From Candolleomyces eurysporus (Eukaryota; Basidiomycota; Agaricomycetes; Agaricales; Psathyrellaceae), in contig JANBPK010000044.1 in NCBI GenBank assembly GCA_027579435.1, positions 1 to 14,438 on the forward strand: a stretch of 14,438 nucleotides of DNA, in the 5' to 3' direction. This document shows, piece after piece, positions 9,101-14,438 of the stretch. The position numbers were made by a program, and so were the translations under genes. Positions within the stretch are counted from its first letter, which is position 1. Every line of letters starts with the position of its first letter. A model generated the notes under the pieces. The model was given only the letters and a program-made list of their open reading frames with translations. It searched no databases and was not told the origin of the DNA.

Positions 9101-9212
9101 TTAGTCGTGGAAGGACAAGGGAGAAGATATTGTCCTTCGCAAGCACTTGACTTTGAGTTGCAGGACAGGGCAAGATCCCGTGTCGTGCGATTACCAGCTG
9201 CTGAAAGATTAA
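9101..9212 (+). pseudogene. Remnant of a second F-box/LRR gene (3' end)
   Basis: TTAGTCGTGGA at 9101-9111 matches TTGGTCGTGGA at 3956-3966 in the intact gene. 9141 to about 9209 aligns with 4010 to about 4080 and still reads KHLTL...GQDPVS...LLKD against KQLTV...GQDPVS...LLKV. Between the two blocks the remnant is 14 bases shorter than the intact gene, which shifts the frame. A TAG (9102-9104) lies in the frame of the second block, and a TAA (9210-9212) ends it earlier than the intact stop. No F-box or other leucine-rich part is recognisable upstream. The fragment lies next to helicase B just as the intact gene lies next to helicase A, showing that the two were duplicated together. Confidence 0.75.
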
Positions 9213-9227
9213 TACTTCGAAGACAAG

Positions 9228-9257
9228 CGCAGAGAAGACATACGCAGAGAAGACATA
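9228..9257. repeat. Two perfect 15-bp tandem units
   Basis: CGCAGAGAAGACATA occurs at 9228-9242 and again at 9243-9257, directly after the F-box remnant. The matching place next to helicase A has no such repeat, so this is a local slippage event after the duplication. Confidence 0.85.
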
Positions 9258-9542
9258 GACGTTAGGTCGATTTAAATCGATGGCAATTGGGCAACAATCT
9301 GGGGTTCTTAACCTGACTGTGCGATGACCCTGAGCAGTGCAAGTTTGAGGTAGATTTTGGAGCAAGTAAATGACGCGACGATCTCCGGACTCTCTAGACG
9401 TCATGTAAATTGCATCTAGGCTTGAAGAAGATCTTTATATCAGCGATATGTACAACAGGTCTAGAATTCTTTACGTTCAGAAGTGTTTGTGGTGAATCAG
9501 TGTGCAAGAAATGGAGCGAGACAGCCATCTACAGCATCTCTC

Positions 9543-12500
9543 TCACTCGACATCCCTCCAAGGCCGATCAACGTTCGCGTCTACATCCATCCCTTCTCCT
9601 TCCCCCTGCTCACCTGACGCCGCTCCGACCAATTCCTCCATCCTTCTCGTATACTCGTTCATATCGACTTCCGCAGCACTCCTAACGTTGGCATCGTACC
9701 CACCCTGCTGATCTACGGGAGCCTGGGGGTCCCAAGGGATATCAGGCCCCACCCAGCCATCGTTCAGGTAGATGTAGTTGAGGAAGGAGCGCCAGAGCGG
9801 GTCGAGGGACAAAACGTGGGGGTTGCCAATCACAATGAGGAGGGCTTTGGCGCGGGTCACGGCCACTGGGGAGGGGAGAGATCGTTAGAAAGCCGTATTA
9901 AGGAGTCACTGGACTAAATGGAGGGATAGGTGCTTACCGTTGAACCGCCGAGGGTTGGCTACGAAGCCGAGAGTATGTCGCAAATCATAGTCGACGAAGT
10001 CTTTGCTGCTTCGTACGGTCGATATCATGATAACCTTGCGTTCCTTTTGTCGTCGTCAGTCTCGGGATATCGGTATGGTGCTGGGGTAAAAGTAATTATA
10101 CGTACTTGGCCCTGGAACTCCTCGACAGACCCAACCTTGATCCCGTCTGCCACATTCCTGAGTGTCGTGCGGAGCTTAAGGCACTGAGCGTGATAAGGAG
10201 CGATGATTCCGATATCGTTGTCACCTAAACATCCGTCAATGAGCATTCTTGTTTCGCAGGACAGTAGGAAACCCAGATGGTAGAAATCAGAACGGATCAG
10301 ACCAAGCACTCACTCGTCCTAAACCTCCTATCCCTAGTCTCCTTCAACTGCTGCACATAGGACTTGACCACCAGCGCCTCGTCGATGTTGAAGAAAGATG
10401 GCGAAGATGCCTCTCGATCGTCTTTCCCCAACACCGAATGGAAGACCACCGGGAATTTCGGGTTGGCCAGGAAGGGAGAGGACAGGTACGTGTTGATGGT
10501 CGAACTGGGTGCACATTGTTCCAGATCCCCCGAGTAGAATTGGTCGTTGGGGAACCGGAGGATGGCGGAGTGGGAGCGGAAGTTTTGCGTTAGTTTGACG
10601 ACGCTAGTGAGAATATATCGTCAGCTCATTCAATACCCAGAAAGACGATAGAAGGAAAAGAAGAGCTGGAAACACTTACGTCTTCCCATGCCCATCCGTT
10701 TCGTCGTACACCTCCCTCGCCATCAACCTCTCGAGATAGCTTGTCTCCAGCCCAAGGCTCCTTGCGATGCTCGACCGGATAATCGGCCCTAACTGCTTCG
10801 GATCTCCGCTCAACACGACATTCGTCCTGGGATCTGCCAAAGTCTTGATAGAAATAAACGCTTCGGGTTCAGTGGCTTGCCCAGCCTCGTCGATGAAGAT
10901 ATGGCTATAATGCCCTCGGGGCATCCCGACTCCTGAGAGCATCGACGACGCCACGCAGGTCGCAACCACCACCTTGTAGGACTTGAGCCTCGCCATAAGC
11001 GGAACGCTGAAATGCCCGTCGGCAGAGGTGTATGTATAATCCTTGCTGAGGGTGTCGGGGACTTGGGATTTGAACCTGGAGGGAGCGTACATCCTGAAGA
11101 GCTCATCGGGCGTGAGGCCGGCGGAGAGTCGCTCAGCGATGAGATCTGCAGCGGAGTTACTTGGTGCGCAGGCTAGGATGCGGGCTTTTGGCTGGGTATG
11201 GAGGATTTGGCGGATCGCTTCGACGATGGTGACGGTCTTCCCTGTGCCAGGTCTACGAGCAAGAGTATCAGTAGGAGTACTCGGGCGAGTGGAGTGGAAG
11301 GGTGTGTAGAAAAAGACGTACGGCCCAAAAACGACGAAAGGAGGTGAACCGGGTTGTTGATGTACAATCGTCTGAACGGCTTCACGCTGTCGCGGGTTGC
11401 CCGCGATAAGAGGGTTGATGAACAATATTCGGCGAGAGATGGTCACATCTTCTACATGTGCCTGGGTCGGGAAGAGAACCCTCTCTTCTTCGAAAGCGGA
11501 ATCGAGGGCTTGGTGCTGACGCCTTAACACGATGCGATTGAGCTTGAACCGGACATTGTATTTTTGCGACGCCGTCCAGCCACCGAAGCTCGAATGGAAC
11601 ACGAGGCCGACCTCGTTTTGTCGAACGACATGGACGTGCCCTTCGTACCAGTGTCCTGAAGCGCCGGTGCCTTGTCGCTGAACGAGCATACGATCACCTA
11701 TGTAATGATGGAAAGCCTCAAGCTGAGGGTCGTGCACGCATCATAGTTGGGGTGCGGACTTACCGACGAGAACGCTTGGACGTTTTTCAGCGAGTCCGGG
11801 GATCCCAAGGCTGTCGAAAAGCTCTTGATGAGAAAGGGGCGACAATGAGAGATACAAGAGACTGACTAATAGAATTGGTTGTGTCGCGATAGTGTCACGT
11901 CACTCATATCGTAGCGCTCGAGGTCAGACCTGTGGGGACGCCAATCAAACGGATTATCGCGGTTAAAAGTATGGAGAAACTTACTCGGTTCGATGTTCTT
12001 CAATCCACAAGAGGTGCTTGAAACGCCTGGCATAGGTTCTGGTTGACAAAGGTCCTGTAATATAGAGTCTCTGGACATCAGCGATCTGCTGCCTAAGTGG
12101 ATTCGAGCCATTCAAAAGATCAAGAAGATGTTTTGGGATGGGAGCCCGCGGAAGCTTAACCACGTAGGGTATAGCGTTGATGGCAGGGGGAGCGACTCCT
12201 GGGACAACGGTGGTTTCAGGCGTGCGGGCCTTGCGTTCGCGGGGAACGTAAGGCGCTACAGGCCTCAAAGCATCGTGGTCAGCTTCGCTACCAATGACGA
12301 CTTGCAATTGGCGGGATATTACGAATTTCTTGCGGAGAAGGGTATCTTCGAATACGAACTCAATGCGATCATCGTATCGACCGATGTACCTCTGTGTGAA
12401 TTTGAAGATGACGGTTATTGGCGATCTGGATGTGATCAGGGTCCGAAGGGTTGCCGAGTGAACGGAGAAGCTAAAAAGAATTGTGTTAGTCATGGCATGT

Positions 12501-13152
12501 ATATGTTAGAGAATAGCAGATCTCACCCCGAGACCAGTCGGCGACCTGTGCCGTGAGTCGACACGAGGCTCACTTCGGACAAGACGGTTTTTCCAAAAGG
12601 CTCGGAGGACTTGATCACGAACTCCCCGGTGAAGCCTGAGGCGGCGACGGAGGGTTCCAAGAAGCCAAGGTTCGTCGGTCCCTCGATGGTGAGATTATTC
12701 TTGTCCTTCTCTGCTTCGTCAAGGGCAGTCCTGTACTTGAGAAAGGCTTCCTTGCGAAGGTGCTTAGGCCCGGATACGTGTCGCGACCAGGCGTTGTGGG
12801 GCAGGGCGTACTTGCAAACCGAGCAATACTCTTGGGTGCTATTGCTAACGCCACGAAGAGGCTCAATCGCTGGATCAACGCCCTGCGTCGTAGCACGCTT
12901 ACGATGCCTGGCTCCCTGGATATGCTCAGTCCAGCAGCTTCCAACGACGTTCGCATCGCATAGTGAGCAGTGGTAAGTTTGATTGAGACCCTCGGCGGTG
13001 ACACGATGGCGTTTCGACTTCAAATGCCAATCCAGACCGTGTTGGCTAGTCGTGAAGAAATTACAGGTGTCGCAGGAGAAGACGACGTGATCCAAAGGGC
13101 ACGCCGGCACCGAGCAGGTACCGGAGGCAAGAACGTTTTGGCAGATTGGCAT
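9543..13152 (-). CDS. Zinc-finger MOV10/SDE3-like SF1 RNA helicase, copy B (intact)
   Basis: Inferred exons: 13152-12527, 12470-11985, 11929-11867, 11810-11764, 11697-11322, 11252-10680, 10603-10314, 10224-10106, 10043-9938, 9865-9543. These total 3009 bases, 1002 residues plus TGA, with all junctions in frame. All nine introns are GT-AG, 55-89 bp, placed as in copy A. Residues 4-22 are a CCCH finger (C-x8-C-x4-C-x3-H), and three U1/JAZ-like C2H2 fingers follow to about residue 140. The middle region ends in PGLAEKRPSVLVG near 407. Helicase motifs: GPPGTGKT near 531-538, DEAG near 654, SGDPKQLGP near 681, NFRSH near 731, EEFQGQ ending at 860, VAVTRAK at 896-902. In the helicase core the two copies are roughly 80% identical by eye. 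Homologues act in RNA silencing or RNA decay; the role here is inferred. The C-terminus is short and lacks copy A's acidic run. An in-frame ATG at 13203 is possible, but 13152 fits the TATA-like site and the CCCH finger better. Confidence 0.9.
11253..11321 (-). other. Intron 5 of helicase B, 69 bp, stop-free, splits the Walker A motif
   Basis: It has donor GTACGTCT and acceptor TCGTAG. It separates GGCC from ACCTGGCACAGG, so splicing creates GPPGTGKT. The length is 23 codons without a stop, so retention would keep the frame but place 23 residues inside the ATP-binding loop. Copy A has a 68-bp intron at the same place, whose retention would shift the frame. Confidence 0.85.
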
Positions 13153-13221
13153 CTGAGAGGGGAAGGCGTTCAGAAGCAGAGGAGGGGAAAGAATGAAAGA
13201 CATGCCAATACTGTCCCTTCG

Positions 13222-13250
13222 ACTTATAAAGGCACACACACGAGGCAGGT
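13222..13250 (-). promoter_or_regulatory. Candidate core promoter of helicase B (TATA-like)
   Basis: On the minus strand the block reads CCTTTATAAGTCG, with TATAAG at 13228-13223, 71 bases before the ATG at 13152. It is conserved with 8117-8145 at 26 of 29 positions. A start site about 30 bases downstream of the TATA would fall near 13195, just inside the upstream in-frame ATG at 13203. That favours translation from 13152. Confidence 0.5.
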
Positions 13251-13805
13251 GTACTAATGGAGTGGCTAGCAACCAAATCGGGATGCTTTGTGTAGGTCTT
13301 CTTGTCGAATCTGAGTCAAAGTTCCGAGAACTCTGCCCACAAGTGTGCATGTGTGTGCGTGTGTGTGTGGTTCTGAGGTCGGCATTGACCAATCCGCTGA
13401 CCTCCTGAAGAGGGGCCCCCAACCTCGTCAGCCTGGTAAGTTTCGAGATCACCCAATACGCTCCCGGTTACAAGTTTCATCGTAGGTTTGCGGCTCGAAA
13501 AGAAGTCCGAAGCATTGGATATTAGGAAGCGAAAGGGCCTTCCTGAACTGATTTCCGACGGCTTTCCTGGTGCATTGAGAAAAATATGTAAGAGGGAGTC
13601 TAGAACAACGGTTTAGTCGGTGATATGGTCATTGAAATTGTGAATACTGTGACGAAGGTAACCGGGCAGCGATCTTTGGCAACGATCGCCTCCTGGCGTG
13701 GGAGTAGCCTTCTCATTATAGAGCAGAATTACATAATCAAATATTCATTAACTGGAAAGGCTGAGGCCCTTCAAGTTTCTCCCTCGTTCTCCAGCACCGT
13801 CTACG
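13251..13805. other. Divergent intergenic region between helicase B and the RS-rich gene
   Basis: It holds the GT-rich tract (13343-13369) and the end of duplicated unit 2: similarity with the region upstream of helicase A is traceable at 13538-13600 and last seen at 13645-13654. After that the sequence is unique and should contain the promoter and leader of the RS-rich gene. A 114-codon open frame at 13625-13969 overlaps that gene in another frame and is treated as spurious. Confidence 0.6.
13343..13369. repeat. 27-bp alternating purine-pyrimidine (GT-rich) tract
   Basis: The run from GTGTGCATGTGTG to TGTGTG alternates purine and pyrimidine at every position over 27 bases. Such tracts can adopt left-handed (Z) DNA under negative supercoiling. 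It lies in the roughly 650-bp divergent promoter region between helicase B and the RS-rich gene and is not found upstream of helicase A. A simple GT microsatellite is the plain reading. Confidence 0.8.
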
Positions 13806-14438
13806 ATGCTTTCTCAAAAGCGTCAGGCATCAAGCTCGCCGTCGAGGAGCAGGTCTCACAAGCGACCAGCAACGACGCCGTCGCTGGAGGAGGGCGAGGT
13901 CGACGACCCCTCCTCGACCCCAGCCCCAGCTCCCATGCATCAGCATGGCTTACCACCAAAGCCCATTAACAGGACCATTGCGAAGATCCAATATCCATTC
14001 AAGAAGAAGGATACGAAACAAGCGAATATACAGCCTTTCAATGTTCTGGCGCCCTCGACGTCGTCTGAACCTCCAAGGAAGGACAGGGATGACGACTTTC
14101 ACAGAGGACGACCGCGAAACGAGGCGAGGCCGAGAGGTGGAGATCATTGGGAGGCAGGACAAGGCTTTGGAAATCGTGATAGAGGGCGGAGGTCGCCTCA
14201 TTCTCCTCGTCGCCATTCTCGTTCCCGGTCGCGTTCCAGGGACAGACATCGGCTACAGCCACCCGACTCCAATTTCAGCCCTCTTACCAAGGAACGGTCG
14301 CGCTCAAGAGAGAGATACGATCGACATAGAGAGTCTCGAGACTATCGGAGACACGACGATGATAGACATTACCGGCCGTATGACAATCGTGAATGGACAC
14401 GGAGGGACGAGGGCGACCGCTGGGCCCCTCGGCGGGGG
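13806..14438 (+). CDS. RS/arginine-rich nuclear protein, N-terminal part, possibly CDK12/CTK1-like kinase (partial)
   Basis: The frame is open for 211 codons from ATG 13806 to the window edge, with no stop. An in-frame TAA at 13749-13751 makes this the first usable ATG. The N-terminus is Ser/Arg-rich (SSPSRSRSHKR near residue 10-20), followed by an acidic LEEGEVDD patch, a proline-rich stretch, and from about residue 95 a long Arg/Asp/Ser-rich region with RS dipeptides (HSRSRSRSRDRHR near 144-156, ERSRSRERYDRHRE near 170-183). This low-complexity composition is typical of nuclear RNA-processing or CTD-associated proteins. The mix of an RS region with EGEVDD and LPPKP patches resembles the N-terminal extension of fungal CDK12/CTK1-type kinases, but no kinase domain is in the window. 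It could equally be another splicing-related RS protein. It is transcribed divergently from helicase B. Confidence 0.75.
   Translation, partial: MLSQKRQASSSPSRSRSHKRPATTPSLEEGEVDDPSSTPAPAPMHQHGLPPKPINRTIAKIQYPFKKKDTKQANIQPFNVLAPSTSSEPPRKDRDDDFHRGRPRNEARPRGGDHWEAGQGFGNRDRGRRSPHSPRRHSRSRSRSRDRHRLQPPDSNFSPLTKERSRSRERYDRHRESRDYRRHDDDRHYRPYDNREWTRRDEGDRWAPRRG

Noticed and set aside
8982..9404. 140-codon - ORF
   Set aside because: It lies over the F-box remnant and the helicase 3' flank, has no recognisable domain, and is not preserved as a frame in the matching region of unit 1.
10676..11737. Continuous 353-codon ORF as a separate helicase protein
   Set aside because: It is exon 5, the stop-free intron 5 and exon 6 of helicase B read through. 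The 23 extra residues interrupt the Walker A motif and the canonical GPPGTGKT appears on splicing.
12523..13452. Extending helicase B's N-terminus to the ATG at 13452 (309-codon open exon)
   Set aside because: The extra 100 residues lie upstream of the TATA-like site, have no counterpart in copy A and show no domain. Copy similarity and the CCCH finger support 13152.
13625..13969. 114-codon + ORF upstream of and overlapping the RS-rich gene
   Set aside because: It overlaps the RS-rich frame for over 160 bases, has no domain, and the overlapping part becomes low-complexity from the GC-rich RS coding sequence.

Overview
The window looks like genomic DNA from a filamentous basidiomycete, most likely an Agaricomycete. 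The signs are short (55-89 bp) GT-AG introns that break conserved motifs, an F-box/leucine-rich protein of the type that is highly expanded in mushroom-forming fungi, and an RS-rich nuclear protein at the right edge. There are no bacterial operons or ribosome-binding sites, and no rRNA or tRNA gene was recognised. These are assignments by eye; no database search was run.

Layout: 1-293 is a degenerate minisatellite with a 43-bp period. 294-1955 holds no gene I can support. A 219-bp direct repeat (1956-2174 and 2618-2836) flanks 443 bp of unique DNA. The second copy carries the start of an intact F-box/LRR-like gene (2789-4129, +). The first copy carries only the same start plus an immediate stop.

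Convergent to the F-box gene is a ten-exon gene for a zinc-finger MOV10/SDE3-type SF1 RNA helicase (copy A, 8037-4394, -). A second copy with the same ten exons follows (copy B, 13152-9543, -). The pair comes from a segmental tandem duplication whose homologous unit runs from about 3956-8460 (unit 1) to about 9101-13654 (unit 2). Unit 2 still carries a broken remnant of the end of the F-box gene (9101-9212), so the ancestral unit was 'F-box 3' end plus convergent helicase'. Copy B is open throughout (1002 codons plus stop). Copy A is equally well preserved (about 1015 codons) except for one extra base in a run of seven C (+ strand 6953-6959), which stops translation before the helicase core. 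This is either a sequencing error or a very young pseudogene.

Both helicases start with a CCCH finger and three U1/JAZ-like C2H2 fingers, then a MOV10-type beta-domain region, then the full set of SF1 motifs. This architecture fits an RNA-binding helicase in RNA silencing or RNA surveillance; the function is inferred. At the right edge (13806 to the end, +), divergent from helicase B, begins a partial gene for an RS-domain protein, possibly the N-terminus of a CDK12/CTK1-like kinase.
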